DNA of 43,610 nt, from contig NZ_LIQT01000131.1 in the NCBI RefSeq assembly GCF_001418415.1, positions 1 to 43,610 of the forward strand, given 5' to 3'. A program made the translations under genes and the position numbers. Positions 31,816-43,300 of this stretch are shown piece after piece. Origin of the DNA: Streptomyces hirsutus. GTDB lineage: Bacteria > Actinomycetota > Actinomycetes > Streptomycetales > Streptomycetaceae. Numbering within the stretch: the first letter of the stretch is position 1; the number at the start of each line of letters is the position of its first letter. Below the pieces are notes generated by a model that was not told the DNA's origin, did not search any database, and was given only the letters and a program-made list of their open reading frames with translations.

Positions 31816-34350
31816 ATGACGTCGGTGCCGGGGCGCAGGAGCAGTACCTTCACGCGGCTGCTGCGGCACGGTTTCACCGACCCGTCGGCCGCCGAGCGGC
31901 TGCTGGACAGCCCCGAGCTGTCCGCGGTGCGCGACGACCCGGTCCTGCTCGAAGCGCTCGGCGGCACCGCCGACCCCGACCTCGCGCTGCTGGGACTGGT
32001 CCGGCTGCTGGAGGCGCAGACCGGCGCCACCGGCCGGCAGGAGCTGCTGGACACCCTGATCTCCGCCAAGCCGCTGCGCGACCGGCTGCTCGGTGTGCTC
32101 GGCGCCTCCGAGGCCCTGGCCGACCATCTCGCCCGGCACGCCGACGACTGGCAGGCGCTCGTCACGTACGAGGCGCGGGACCTGCACCCCGGCGTGACCG
32201 AGTTCGAGCACGGCCTCGCCGAAGCCACCGACCCCGTGTCGCTGCGCGTCGCCTACCGGCGCTGCCTGCTGTCCATCGCCGCCCGCGACGTCTGCGGCAC
32301 CACCGAGGTGTCCGAGACCGCCGCCGAACTCGCCGACCTCGCCACCGCCACCCTGCGCGCCGCCCTCGCGCTCGCCGAGGCCGCCGTGCCCGAGGACGCC
32401 GCCCTGTGCCGGCTCGCGGTGGTCGCGATGGGCAAGTGCGGCGGGCACGAGCTGAACTACGTGTCGGACGTCGACGTCATCTTCGTCGGCGAGGCGGTGA
32501 ACGGCGCCGACGAGGACAAGGCCCTGCGCGCCGCCGCCCGGCTGGCCGCCCACATGATGCGGATCTGCTCCGCGAACACCGTCGAGGGCACCATCTGGCC
32601 CGTCGACGCCAACCTGCGGCCCGAGGGCCGCAACGGCCCCCTCGTCCGCACCCTCGCCTCGCACCGCGCCTACTACCAGCGCTGGGCCAAGACCTGGGAG
32701 TTCCAGGCGCTGCTCAAGGCCCGCCCGGTGGCCGGCGACCTCGCCCTCGGCGAGGAGTACGTCGCCGCCCTGAGACCGCTGGTGTGGCAGGCCGCCGAGC
32801 GGGAGAACTTCGTCGCCGACGTGCAGAAGATGCGCCGCCGGGTGATCGACAACATCCCCACCGCAGAGGTCGACCGCCAGCTCAAGCTCGGCCCCGGCGG
32901 CCTGCGCGACGTCGAGTTCGCCGTGCAGATGCTCCAGCTGGTGCACGGCCGCGCCGACACCTCCCTGCGCAGCGGCACCACCCTCGACGCGCTGGGGGCC
33001 CTCGCCACCGGCGGCTACGTCGGCCGCGCGGACGCCGCCCAGCTCGACCACGCCTACCGCTTCCTGCGCTCCCTGGAACACCGCATCCAGCTCTTCAGGC
33101 TGCGCCGCACCCACCTGGTTCCGGAGGACGACGCCGACCTGCGCCGCATCGGCCGCTCCCTGGGCCTGCGCACCGACCCGGTGGCGAGCCTGACCCGCGA
33201 GTGGCGGCGGCACGCCTCCGTCGTACGGCGGCTGCACGAGAAGCTGTTCTACCGGCCACTGCTCGACGCGGTCGCCCAGCTCGCCCCCGGCGAGGCCCGG
33301 CTCAGCGCCGCGGCGGCCCGGGAACGGCTGGTCGCCCTCGGCTACGCTGACCCGGCCGCCGCCCTGCGCCACCTGGAGGCGCTGGCGTCCGGCGTGACCC
33401 GCAAGGCGGCCATCCAGCGGACCCTGCTGCCGGTGCTGCTCGGCTGGTTCGCCGAATCCGCCGACCCGGACGCCGGCCTGCTCAACTTCCGCAAGGTCTC
33501 CGACGCGCTCGGCAAGACCCCCTGGTACCTGCGGCTGCTGCGCGACGAGGGCGCCGCCGCCGAGAACCTCGCCCGCGTCCTGTCCGCCGGGCGGCTCGCC
33601 CCCGACCTGCTGCTGCGCGCCCCCGAGGCGGTGGCCCTGCTCGGCGACGGAGAGGCCGGCCTCAGGCCCCGCACCCGCGCCCACCTGGAACAGGAGGTCC
33701 TCGCCGCCGTCCGCCGCGCCGAGGGCGCCGCCCAGGCCGTCGACGTCGCCCGCGCGATCCGCCGCCGCGAGATGTTCCGCACCGCCGCCACCGACATCAT
33801 CGGCTCCTACGGCACCGAGTCCCAGCCCGCCGAGGCCGACCAGGGCGCCCTGGTGGACCTGGTCGGCGGCGCCGTGTCCGACCTGACCGCCGCCACCCTC
33901 GCCGGCACGCTGCGCGCGGTCGTCCGGGAGGGCTGGGGGGACACCCTGCCCACCCGCTTCGCGATCATCGGGATGGGCCGCTTCGGCGGCCACGAGCTGA
34001 GCTACGGCTCCGACGCGGACGTCCTGTTCGTCCACGAGCCGCGCGACGGCGTGGACGAGCGGGAGGCGGCCGACGCGGCCGGCAAGGTCGTCGCCGAGAT
34101 GCGCCGCCTGCTCCAGACCCCCAGCGCCGACCCGCCCCTGCTCATCGACGCGGACCTGCGCCCCGAGGGCCGGTCCGGACCGCTGGTGCGCACCCTGGGG
34201 TCGTACGAGGCGTACTACCGGCGCTGGTCCCTGGTGTGGGAACGGCACGCGCTGCTGCGCGCCGAGCACGTGGCCGGCGACGAGGAGCTCGGCCGCCGCT
34301 TCGTCGAGCTGATCGACCCGCTGCGCTACCCGCCCGCCGGGCTCGGCGAG
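31816..34350 (+). pseudogene. glnE: GlnE adenylyltransferase/adenylyl-removase, C-terminus missing
   Basis: GlnE adjusts glutamine synthetase by adding and removing AMP. The first ~845 residues are typical. N-terminal nucleotidyltransferase: GKCGGHELNYVSDVDVIF and LRPEGRNGPLVRTL. Second: GRFGGHELSYGSDADVLF and LRPEGRSGPLVRTL. After FVELIDPLRYPPAGLGE (to 34350) similarity stops and the frame runs on as antisense of an SDR gene and an antiporter gene to a stop at 35688. About 150 C-terminal residues of the second domain are lost. The ATG at 31816 has GGGAG upstream. Function of the remaining protein is doubtful. Confidence 0.85.
34327..34350. other. Junction between truncated glnE and truncated SDR gene
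   Basis: GlnE stays family-like up to 34350 on the plus strand, and the SDR stays family-like down to 34327 on the minus strand. The 24 shared bases therefore fit both genes (LRYPPAGLGE one way, LAEPGGRV the other). This is what a join at short homology would leave, whether a real inversion or deletion, or an assembly error. Confidence 0.8.
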
Positions 34351-34731
34351 CCGGTCCTTCAGGGCCTCCGTGAGCAGGACGGCGGTCAGCAGGTTGAGCC
34401 GGAAGTTGACCGTCCAGTGGCGGGCGACGGCTTCGAGCGGATCGTCCGCCCCGGCCTGGCGTTCGAGGAGGCCGTTGCCGCCGGCGCTGTGGATCAGTAC
34501 GTCGACGGCTCCGAACTCCCGGCCGACGTGGTCGGCGACACCCCGCACGGCGACCGGATCGGCGAGGTCCGCGGCATACGCCTCGGCCCCCGGCACCTCG
34601 GCCCCGGCCCGCTCCAGGACGTCCCCGCGCCGCCCGAGCAGCAGCACCCGGTCCCCGTCGGCGGCGAAGAACCGTGCCGCCGCCAGCCCGATCCCCGTAC
34701 CGCCCCCGCTGATCACCACGTTGCGCGTCAT
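34327..34731 (-). pseudogene. Short-chain dehydrogenase/reductase, N-terminal half only
   Basis: MTRNVVISGGGTGIGLAAARFF carries the NAD(P)-binding TGxxxGxG-type loop, and LIHSAGGNGL the NAG-like motif. The sequence is SDR-like to about residue 135 (DRLAEPGGRV) and then becomes antisense glnE. The Ser-Tyr-x-x-x-Lys catalytic part is absent, so the product cannot be an active SDR. It follows the antiporter on the same strand. Confidence 0.85.
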
Positions 34732-34772
34732 GCCCCGACCTTACGGACCGAACGCCGCGCCGCGGAGCGAAC

Positions 34773-36359
34773 TCACCGCATGCTGCGCACATCGAGGTGG
34801 CGCAGCACCCGGTCCACCACCTCGGGGTCGGCCCCCGCCTCGCTCCGCGCCGCCAGCACCTCGTGCCGTGCGGCGCTCAGCATCTCCCCCCGGATCCGCC
34901 GCGCCGCCCTGACCCATCGCGCTCGCTGCCGGTACGCCTCCCGCCGCTCTTCCTCGACCACATCGGGGCTGATCCGCGCTCCGATGTCGAAGGCACTGCG
35001 CAGCATCTGCTCGGCCAGTTCCTCCGGGAGTTCCTCGGCCTCCTCGATCTCGCGCAGCCTGTGTTTCGCGGCCTGCGCCGCCCGCAGCGCGAGGTCCCGT
35101 TCGATTTCCTTCTCCCGCCTGGTGTCGGCCCGCACCCCCAGCCGTTTCACCAGCCACGGCAGGGTCGTCCCCTGGACCAGCAGCGTCGCCATGATCACGC
35201 CGAACGCGATGAAGACGATCTCGCCCCGGGCCGGGAAGTCGCCCCCGGCGCCGGTCTCCAGCGGAATCGCCAGCGCCAGCGCGACGGAGGCCACCCCGCG
35301 CATCCCCGACCACCACATCACCACGGTCTCGCGCCAGCTCACCGGGATGTCCTCGCCGGTGTCCCGCGCGGCGTGCAGCCGCCGCGTCAGCCAGGTCGCC
35401 GGCAGCAGCCACAGCAGCCGGACGAGGACGACCACGCCCACGATCGCGCCCGCCCAGCCGAGCAGTTCGCCCCAGTGGCCGGCCGCGGCCCCGACCGCGT
35501 TGTGCAGTTCGAGACCGACCAACCCAAACGCGACGCCGATGACGAGCGTGTCCACGATGTCCCAGAAGGCGTGCCCGGCCAGCCGGGTCATCACGTCGTC
35601 GGCGTCGGTGGCGTACTCCACGAGGAACAGCGCGGTGGTGAGCACCGCGAGCACCCCCGAACCGTGCAGTTCCTCGGCCAGGACGTAGGAGAAGTACGGC
35701 ACCAGCAGGCTCAGCGCGATCTGCAGGGTCGCGTCCCCGAGCAGGTCCATCAGCCGGTTGGCGCCCCAGCCGAGCGCGAGTCCGACCGCGACCGCCACCA
35801 CGGCCGACAGGACCAGGTCCAGGCCCGCCTCCCAGGGCGAGAAGGTGCCGCTCACGGCGGCGGCGATCGCCACGTGGTACAGGACGATGGCGGTGACGTC
35901 GTTGAACAGGCCCTCGCCCTCGAGGATCGACACCAGCCGGCGCGGCAGCCCCAGCTTCCCGGCGACGGCGGTCGCCGCGACCGGGTCGGGCGGTGCGACC
36001 AGCGCGCCGAGGGCGATCGCGGCGGCCGGCGGCAGGCCCGGCACGATCGCGTGGGCGACGACGGCCACGCACAGCGTGGTGACGAACACCAGCGCCACGG
36101 CCAGCAGGAGGATCGGTCTCGCGTTCGCCGCGAACTGCCGCCAGGACGTCCGGCGGACGGCGGCGTAGAGCAGGGGCGGCAGCAGCAGCGGCAGGATCAG
36201 GTCCGGCGGGACGTCCACGTTCGGGACGAACTCCAGGAGTGCGAGGACGATGCCGAGGACCGTCATCAGCACCGGCGCCGGCAGTCCCAGCCGGTCTCCC
36301 AGGGGAACACACACCACGGCCCCGAGCAGCAGGGCGAACATCAGGGCCAGCTGGTCCAC
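34773..36359 (-). CDS. CPA1-type Na+/H+ antiporter
   Basis: Protein of 528 residues from a GTG at 36359 with GGAG eight bases upstream. About 12 hydrophobic helices lie in residues 1-400. Ion-site motifs: LVAPPDPVAATAV and EGEGLFNDVTAIVLY (the ND of CPA1). A basic, helical cytoplasmic tail of ~120 residues follows and ends VLRHLDVRSMR. It exchanges Na+ (or K+) for protons at the membrane. Upstream frames add residues without membrane character and are not preferred. Confidence 0.88.
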   Translation of the reverse strand: MDQLALMFALLLGAVVCVPLGDRLGLPAPVLMTVLGIVLALLEFVPNVDVPPDLILPLLLPPLLYAAVRRTSWRQFAANARPILLLAVALVFVTTLCVAVVAHAIVPGLPPAAAIALGALVAPPDPVAATAVAGKLGLPRRLVSILEGEGLFNDVTAIVLYHVAIAAAVSGTFSPWEAGLDLVLSAVVAVAVGLALGWGANRLMDLLGDATLQIALSLLVPYFSYVLAEELHGSGVLAVLTTALFLVEYATDADDVMTRLAGHAFWDIVDTLVIGVAFGLVGLELHNAVGAAAGHWGELLGWAGAIVGVVVLVRLLWLLPATWLTRRLHAARDTGEDIPVSWRETVVMWWSGMRGVASVALALAIPLETGAGGDFPARGEIVFIAFGVIMATLLVQGTTLPWLVKRLGVRADTRREKEIERDLALRAAQAAKHRLREIEEAEELPEELAEQMLRSAFDIGARISPDVVEEERREAYRQRARWVRAARRIRGEMLSAARHEVLAARSEAGADPEVVDRVLRHLDVRSMR

Positions 36360-36610
36360 GGTCGGTGCTCCGGGCGGCTCGGCGGTCGGACGACGGGGCG
36401 TCCAGCCTGCCACGCCGACGCCCCGTGCCAGGCGTGCGGCGCCGACCGTTCGGCGCCACTGGTCACCCCACGTGCCGGACCCGGAACGCTCACACGTGCG
36501 GAGCCCGGCCGGCCGAGGTGCGTACGGCCACCGTGACCGGCCTGCCTCGATGCGGTCCGGCTGCCGGACCCCCGGGCCGCCCCGCGCCGCCCGCTACCTG
36601 TCCCGTCCGG

Positions 36611-37078
36611 TCACAGAGCCCGCCGCATGGCCCGGTGGGGCATCCCCGCATCCGGGAACTCCGGTCCGTACGCCACGTACCCCAGCCGCTCGTAGAACCC
36701 CAGGGCATGGGTCTGCGCGTGCAGGTCGACGGCGGTGAGGCCGCGGGCGCGGGCCGCCTCCTCGACGCCCCGGACCAGGGCGGCCCCGATGCCGAGCCCC
36801 CGCGCCCGGCGCGTCACCGCGAGCCGTCCCAGGGACCCGACCGAAGCGTCACCGCCGGTCTTCGCCGCGGCGGCCCCGCCGTGCAGCAGCCGCCCGGTGC
36901 CGAGCGCCTCGCCGTCTTCACCGATCGCGAGCACCTGCACGGCGCCGGCGTCGTACGCGTCGTACTCCAGGTCCTCGGGCACGCCCTGCTCGGCGACGAA
37001 GACCTCCTTGCGCACCGCGAAGCACGCCTCCCGGTCGCCGGGGTCCACCGCCTCGCGGACCACGTACGGGGTGCTCAC
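36611..37078 (-). CDS. GNAT-family N-acetyltransferase
   Basis: Protein of 155 residues from a GTG overlapping the RluD-like stop (GTGA). The acetyl-CoA loop is [20 protein letters not shown] (about 92-111). [19 protein letters not shown] is the usual start of the ElaA-like branch. C-terminal [16 protein letters not shown] is typical. Substrate unknown. Confidence 0.85.
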   Translation of the reverse strand: MSTPYVVREAVDPGDREACFAVRKEVFVAEQGVPEDLEYDAYDAGAVQVLAIGEDGEALGTGRLLHGGAAAAKTGGDASVGSLGRLAVTRRARGLGIGAALVRGVEEAARARGLTAVDLHAQTHALGFYERLGYVAYGPEFPDAGMPHRAMRRAL

Positions 37079-38019
37079 GCGTAGGTCTCCTCCCGGACCA
37101 GGTCGAGCGCCTGGCTCAGGTCCTCGGGGTAGTCGCTGGTGAACTCCGCCCACAGGCCGTCCCCGGGGTGCTCGAAGCCGAGCCGCACGGCGTGCAGCCA
37201 CTGACGGGTGAGGCGGAGCCGCTTGGCGAGCGTGGGGTCGGCGCCGTAGGTCAGGTCGCCGACGCAGGGGTGCCGGTGGGCGGCCATGTGGACGCGGATC
37301 TGGTGGGTGCGGCCGGTCTCCAGCTTGACGTCGAGGAGCGAGGCGGACCGGAAGGCCTCGACGAGGTCGTAGTGCGTGACGGAGGGCTTGCCCTCGGCGG
37401 TGACCGCCCACTTGTAGTCGTGGTGCGGATGCCGGCCGATGGGTGCGTCGATGGTGCCGCTGGTCGGGTCGGGGTGGCCCTGGACCAGGGTGTGGTAGCG
37501 CTTGTCGACCGTGCGCTCCTTGAACTGGCGCTTCAGCGACGTGTACGCGTACTCCGACTTGGCGACCACCATGAGACCGGAGGTGCCGACGTCGAGACGG
37601 TGCACGATGCCCTGGCGCTCGGCGGCGCCGGAGGTCGAGATGCGGTACCCGGCGGCGGCGAGGCCGCCGATCACGGTCGGTCCGGTCCAGCCCGGCGAGG
37701 GGTGGGCGGCGACCCCGACCGGTTTGGCGATCACGACCACGTCGTCGTCGTCGTGCACGATCTCCATGCCCTCGACGGGCTCGGCGACCACCTGCACCGG
37801 GGCGGGCGCCTGCGGCATCTCCACCTCGAGCCAGGCGCCCCCGCTCACCCGCTCCGACTTGCCGACCACCGATCCGTCGACCGTGACCTTCCCCGAGGTG
37901 GCGAGTTCGGCCGCCTTGGTCCGGGAGAAGCCGAGCATGCGGGAGATGGCGGCGTCGACGCGCTCGCCCTCCAGGCCGTCGGGCACGGGCAGGGTTCGGA
38001 TCTCGGGAATCGTGCTCAC
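37075..38019 (-). CDS. RluD-type pseudouridine synthase
   Basis: Protein of 314 residues. An S4 RNA-binding domain (about 18-70) precedes the RluA/RluD catalytic domain with HRLDVGTSG (catalytic Asp at about 143) and [13 protein letters not shown]. It isomerises uridine in large-subunit rRNA. It starts with GTG at 38019. The order rluD-lspA-traR/dksA-ileS is that of the S. coelicolor region SCO2073-2076, as I recall it. Confidence 0.9.
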   Translation of the reverse strand: MSTIPEIRTLPVPDGLEGERVDAAISRMLGFSRTKAAELATSGKVTVDGSVVGKSERVSGGAWLEVEMPQAPAPVQVVAEPVEGMEIVHDDDDVVVIAKPVGVAAHPSPGWTGPTVIGGLAAAGYRISTSGAAERQGIVHRLDVGTSGLMVVAKSEYAYTSLKRQFKERTVDKRYHTLVQGHPDPTSGTIDAPIGRHPHHDYKWAVTAEGKPSVTHYDLVEAFRSASLLDVKLETGRTHQIRVHMAAHRHPCVGDLTYGADPTLAKRLRLTRQWLHAVRLGFEHPGDGLWAEFTSDYPEDLSQALDLVREETYA

Positions 38020-38074
38020 CCGTCGAGTATGCCGGACCGGTCCGGCAACCCCGTACCCGCGCTCTCGGTCCTGC

Positions 38075-38686
38075 TCAGTCCTTGTGGACGGTCCCGTCCG
38101 GGTCGAGGCCCCGGAAGGACAGCAGGACGATCAGGATGCCGCCGCAGACGATCGCCGAATCCGCCAGGTTGAAGACGGCGAAGCCCTTGGGCGCGATGAA
38201 GTCGACGACCGCGCCCCGGAAGACGCCCGGGGAGCGGAAGATCCTGTCCGTGAGGTTGCCGAGGGCACCGCCGAGCAGCAGGCCCAGCGCGATCGCCCAG
38301 GGCAGGCTGTACAGCTTGCGGGCCAGCCGGACGATCACCACGATCACCGCCGCCGCGATCACCGTGAAGATCACGGTGAAGGCCTCGCCGAAGCCGAAGG
38401 CCGCGCCCGCGTTGCGGATCGCCTCGAACCTCAGCCAGTCGCCGACGATCTCGATGGGCTCGTGGTGCTCCAGCTCGGCGACCACGATCATCTTGCTGAT
38501 CAGGTCGAGGGCGTAGGCGACGACGGCGACGGCGAACAGCACGGCCACGCGCCGCTTGCCGCGGGGTGCTTCGGCCGCCGCCTCCGCGACCTGGGCATCG
38601 GCCCGGTCGAGCCCGGTCCGGTCCTGCCCGTCCCGGTCCGCGTCCGGGGTTTCCGGCGTACCGATGATGCGCTCCGCCTCTGCCAC
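38075..38686 (-). CDS. lspA: Lipoprotein signal peptidase
   Basis: Protein of 203 residues: a hydrophilic N-terminus (1-45), then four membrane helices. The two catalytic Asp are in GNLTDRIFR and [16 protein letters not shown] is also conserved. It cleaves prolipoproteins after lipid attachment at the membrane. Located 55 bp upstream of the RluD-like gene and cotranscribed with it. Confidence 0.95.
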   Translation of the reverse strand: MAEAERIIGTPETPDADRDGQDRTGLDRADAQVAEAAAEAPRGKRRVAVLFAVAVVAYALDLISKMIVVAELEHHEPIEIVGDWLRFEAIRNAGAAFGFGEAFTVIFTVIAAAVIVVIVRLARKLYSLPWAIALGLLLGGALGNLTDRIFRSPGVFRGAVVDFIAPKGFAVFNLADSAIVCGGILIVLLSFRGLDPDGTVHKD

Positions 38687-38774
38687 GTGAGTCCCTCAAG
38701 CTAGGTACCTGACTGAGCACGAGGGTACGGCACACCCCGCGCGACCCTCGTGCTCAGGCGGCGTACGGGGGTGC

Positions 38775-39746
38775 TCAGTACCGGCGCTCCTGCTTCTGCT
38801 TGCACTCGACGCACAGCGTGGCCCGGGGGAAGGCCTGCATCCGGGCCTTGCCGATGGCGTTGCCGCAGCTCTCGCACAGGCCGTAGGTGCCGGCCTCCAG
38901 CCGCTGCAGGGCGCGCTCGTACTGGGTGAGCATCTCGCGTGCGTTGGCGGCGAGCGCCAGTTCGTGCTCGCGCGTGATGTTCTTCGTGCCGGTGTCGGCC
39001 TGGTCGTCACCCGCCCCGTCCCCGGAGTCCCGCATCAGGCCGGCCAGCGACCGTTCGGACGAGGTGATCTCCTCGCGCAGCCTCAGCACCTCGGTCGCCA
39101 GCTCGGCCCGTGCGTCCTCGACCTCCTCCGGTGTCCAGGGCTCCTCTCCCGGACGCACCGCGAGGTCGCCGGGCTCCACTGCTGCGAGCCGCGCCTTGGG
39201 CACGGCGGTCTTCGCCGCCGTCGCCGTGCGGGGAGTCTTCTCAGCACCCACCGTTGTCGCTCCCGTCTGCGTCGCGGCCTCGACCGCGCCCGCGTCAGTG
39301 GCCGTGCCGTGCCCGGCCGTGTCCTGTGTGCCCCCGCTGGTCCTGGTGGTGCTTTCCCTCGTACCGCCGCCCCCGCCCGTGCCGCCCTCACGCGCGGCGC
39401 CCCGCCCGGCACCGGCCTCCGTTCCCCGGGCCGCCGTCTTCTTCCGGGAATTCCTGGCCGTGACGGCCCTGGAAGCCGTCGCCTTCGAGCGCGCGGCTCC
39501 GGAGGCCGCCGTTCCCTTCTCCGCCTTCGTCTTCGCGGGAGCGGGGGCGGGGGCGCCCTTCCCGTTCCCGGTCTTTCCCGCCGTTTTCTTTCCCGTCCCG
39601 GCCTTCCCGGATCCGGCCTTCCCGGCCGACTGCTTCGCAGCCGCCTTCCCCGCCTGCGCCGTCGCCTTCGTGTCCTTTCGGGACTCCTCGGCGGGCACGG
39701 CCCTGCCGGACGCCGACTGCTGTACGGCGGTCTTCTTCGCCACCAT
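38775..39746 (-). CDS. TraR/DksA-family zinc-finger protein with a long Lys/Ala tail
   Basis: Protein of 323 residues. The first ~200 are low complexity (Lys/Ala/Gly/Thr-rich, histone-like). The last ~110 form a DksA/TraR coiled coil and zinc finger: CESCGNAIGKARMQAFPRATLCVECKQ. DksA-type proteins bind RNA polymerase; the basic tail would bind DNA. It starts ATGGTCGCGAAG at 39746. Divergent from ileS with 640 bp between. Confidence 0.88.
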   Translation of the reverse strand: MVAKKTAVQQSASGRAVPAEESRKDTKATAQAGKAAAKQSAGKAGSGKAGTGKKTAGKTGNGKGAPAPAPAKTKAEKGTAASGAARSKATASRAVTARNSRKKTAARGTEAGAGRGAAREGGTGGGGGTRESTTRTSGGTQDTAGHGTATDAGAVEAATQTGATTVGAEKTPRTATAAKTAVPKARLAAVEPGDLAVRPGEEPWTPEEVEDARAELATEVLRLREEITSSERSLAGLMRDSGDGAGDDQADTGTKNITREHELALAANAREMLTQYERALQRLEAGTYGLCESCGNAIGKARMQAFPRATLCVECKQKQERRY

Positions 39747-40078
39747 GGCCGCGGCCCCTTTTCACATACTGTGATCTTGCGCGCGAATCGTGCTGGGACG
39801 ATAAATCGACTCGGGTCCCGCGGCAACGGGGCGCACCGCCCGATTCGCCCGCCCCGCGGACGCCGCGCGGCGGACCTTCATGCGTTGTGCCCAGCTCCCC
39901 GCCGGGTATGCCACCAAGTCGGACGTCGCAGAATCCGAACACCCGTACCGCTCCATTCGGCGGTATGTCCCCCTATCGGCGACTCGTGGGGCATATGCGC
40001 GAACCCCGCCCGGCCCCCGCTCGCCGTCCGCGGAATAACCGGTCGGCCGCTGTCCGCTCCGCGCCGTACACTGGGCGG
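39747..40078. other. Divergent intergenic region before the ileS leader
   Basis: Holds the TraR/DksA promoter region and the ileS promoter. TACACT at 40067-40072 is a likely -10 for ileS; no strong -35 is seen. The short open frames here are not convincing. Confidence 0.45.
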
Positions 40079-40385
40079 AGCGAAAAGCGTGGATGGGGAC
40101 GAGTAGCGGCGTACGCAGCCCAGAGCGACCCGGGGACGGTGTGAGCCCGGGGGCGAGCGCGACGCGAAGATCACCCCGGAGCCGCTGGAGGAAAGCCGCA
40201 GCCCGACAGCAGCGGCGAGTAGAACCGGCATCGCGACCCCAATGAGGGGGTTCACCGGCGCACACGAAGCACCGGGGAACCAAGGAGGGTGGTACCGCGG
40301 GAGCGCGCCGACGGCGGCGCAGGGATCGACACAGCTCTCGTCCCTCCGGACGGAAGGCAGCAAGTCCGCCGGAGGAAGCCCGCTG
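40079..40385 (+). promoter_or_regulatory. Ile T-box leader of ileS
   Basis: The conserved T-box GGGTGGTACCGCG starts at about 40288 and is followed by paired sequence leading to the ribosome site GGAGG (40371-40375). ATC in GAAGATCACC (40170-40172) is a candidate Ile specifier codon. Actinobacterial ileS T-boxes are reported to act on translation, freeing the ribosome site when uncharged tRNA-Ile binds; the layout fits that. Confidence 0.85.
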
Positions 40386-43300
40386 ATGACAACGCCGACG
40401 TACCGACAGGTGCCCGCCCAGGTCGACCTGCCCGCTCTCGAGCACGCGGTGCTCGACTTCTGGCAGGAACAGAAGATCTTCGCCAAGAGCCTGGAGCAGT
40501 CCGAGGGCCGCCCCGAGTGGGTGTTCTACGAGGGCCCGCCCACCGCCAACGGCATGCCGGGCGCCCACCACATCGAGGCGCGCGTCTTCAAGGACGTCTT
40601 CCCCCGCTTCCGCACCATGCGCGGCTACCACGTGGGCCGCAAGGCCGGCTGGGACTGCCACGGCCTCCCGGTGGAACTGGCGGTGGAGAAGGAGCTCGGC
40701 TTCTCCGGCAAGCAGGACATCGAGGCGTACGGAATCGCCGAGTTCAACGCCAAGTGCCGCGAGTCGGTGACCCGCCACACCGACGCCTTCGAAGAGCTCA
40801 CGACCCGCATGGGTTACTGGGCCGACCTCCAGGACCCGTACCGCACGATGGACCCGGAGTACATCGAGTCCGTCTGGTGGTCGCTGAAGGAGATCTTCAC
40901 CAAGGACCTGCTGGTCCAGGACCACCGCGTCGCCCCCTGGTGCCCCCGTTGCGGCACCGGCCTGTCCGACCACGAGCTGGCGCAGGGCTACGAGACGGTC
41001 GTCGACCCGTCCGTCTACGTCCGCTTCCCCCTCACCTCCGGCCCGCTGGCCGGCGAGGCCTCGCTCCTGGTGTGGACGACCACGCCGTGGACACTGGTGT
41101 CCAACACCGCGGTCGCCGCGCATCCCGAGGTCACTTACGTCGTCGCGACGAAGGGCCCCGAGGGCACGGAGAAGGTCGTCGTCGCCGAGCCGCTGGTGGC
41201 CAAGGCCCTCGGCGAGGGCTGGGAGACCACCGGCGAGACCTTCACCGGCGCCGAGATGGAGCGCTGGACGTACCAGCGCCCCTTCGAGCTCGTCGCGTTC
41301 CCCGAGCCGGCCCACTATGTGGTCAACGCCGACTACGTCACCACCGAGGACGGCACCGGTCTGGTCCACCAGTCGCCCGCCTTCGGTGAGGACGACCTCA
41401 GGGTCTGCCGCTCCTACGGCCTGCCCGTGGTGAACCCGGTCCGCCCGGACGGCACCTTCGAGGAGGACGTCCCGTTGGTCGGCGGCGTGTTCTTCAAGAA
41501 GGCCGACGAGAAGCTGACGGAGGACCTGGGCGACCGGGGCCTGCTGTTCAAGCACATCCCGTACGAGCACAGCTACCCGCACTGCTGGCGCTGCCACACC
41601 GCGCTGCTCTACTACGCGCAGCCCTCCTGGTACATCCGCACCACGGCCGTCAAGGACCGCCTGCTCGAGGAGAACGAGGGCACCAACTGGTTCCCGGACT
41701 CCGTCAAGCACGGCCGGTACGGCGACTGGCTGAACAACAACATCGACTGGGCGCTCTCCCGCAACCGCTACTGGGGCACCCCGCTGCCGATCTGGCGCTG
41801 CGAGGACGACCACCTCACCTGCGTCGGCTCGCTCGCCGAGCTGACCGGGCTGACCGGCACCGACCAGTCGGGCCTCGACCCGCACCGCCCGTTCATCGAC
41901 GCGGTCACCTTCGCCTGCCCGCAGGACGGCTGCGGGAAGACGGCCACGCGCGTGCCCGAGGTCATCGACGCCTGGTACGACTCGGGTTCGATGCCGTTCG
42001 CGCAGTGGGGCTACCCGCACAAGAACAAGGAACTGTTCGAGAGCCGGTACCCGGCACAGTTCATCTGCGAGGCCATCGACCAGACCCGCGGCTGGTTCTA
42101 CACGCTGATGGCGGTCGGCACCCTGGTCTTCGACAAGTCCTCGTACGAGAACGTCGTCTGCCTCGGCCACATCCTCGCCGAGGACGGTCGCAAGATGTCC
42201 AAGCACCTGGGCAACACCCTGGACCCGGTCCCGCTGATGGACCAGCACGGCGCGGACGCGGTCCGCTGGTTCATGGCGGCCGGCGGTTCCCCGTGGGCGG
42301 CCCGCCGGGTGGGCCACGGCACCATCCAGGAGGTCGTCCGCAAGACGCTCCTGACCTACTGGAACACCGTCGCCTTCCAGGCGCTGTACGCCCGTACGTC
42401 CGGCTGGGCCCCGTCCGAGGCCGACCCGGCGCCCGCCGCCCGCCCGCTGCTGGACCGCTGGCTGCTCTCCGAACTGCACGCGCTCACCGACCAGGTGACC
42501 CGGGCCCTGGACAGCTACGACACCCAGCGCGCCGGCAAGCTGCTGTCCGCGTTCGTCGACGACCTGTCCAACTGGTACGTCCGCCGCTCACGGCGCCGCT
42601 TCTGGCAGGGCGACAAGGCCGCACTGCGCACCCTGCACGAGGTCGTCGAGACGGTCACCAAGCTGATGGCCCCGCTGACCCCGTTCATCACCGAGCGGGT
42701 CTGGCAGGACCTGGTCGTGCCGGTCACCCCGGACGCCCCGGAGTCCGTCCACCTGTCCTCCTGGCCCGAGGCCGACCTGACGGCGATCGACCCGGAGCTG
42801 TCGAAGCAGATGGTGCTGGTGCGCCGCCTGGTGGAGCTGGGACGGGCCACCCGCGCGGAGTCGGGCGTCAAGACCCGCCAGCCGCTCAAGCGCGCCCTGA
42901 TCGCGGCGAGCGGCTTCGGCGCCCTCCACCCGGAGCTGCACCAGCAGATCACCGAGGAGCTGAACGTCGAGTCCCTGGCGTCCCTGTCCGAGGTGGGCGG
43001 CTCGCTGGTGGACACGACGGCCAAGGCCAACTTCCGTGCGCTGGGCAAGCGGTTCGGCAAGCGCGTCCAGGACGTCGCCAAGGCCGTCGCCGGCGCGGAC
43101 GCCGCTGCGCTGTCCCTGGCACTGCGCGAGGGCACCGCCTCCGTGGAGGTCGACGGTGAGACGATCGCCCTCGCCCCGGACGAGGTGATCATCACGGAGA
43201 CCCCGCGGGAGGGCTGGTCGGTGGCCTCCGACGCCGGTGCCACGGTCGCCCTGGACCTGGAGATCACCGAGGAGCTGCGCCGCGCCGGTCTGGCCCGGGA

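Noticed and set aside
31624..35688. Apparent 1000+-residue fusion proteins spanning the glnE/SDR junction on either strand
   Set aside because: After the junction each frame becomes antisense of the other gene. The fusions have no domain logic; truncated genes explain them.
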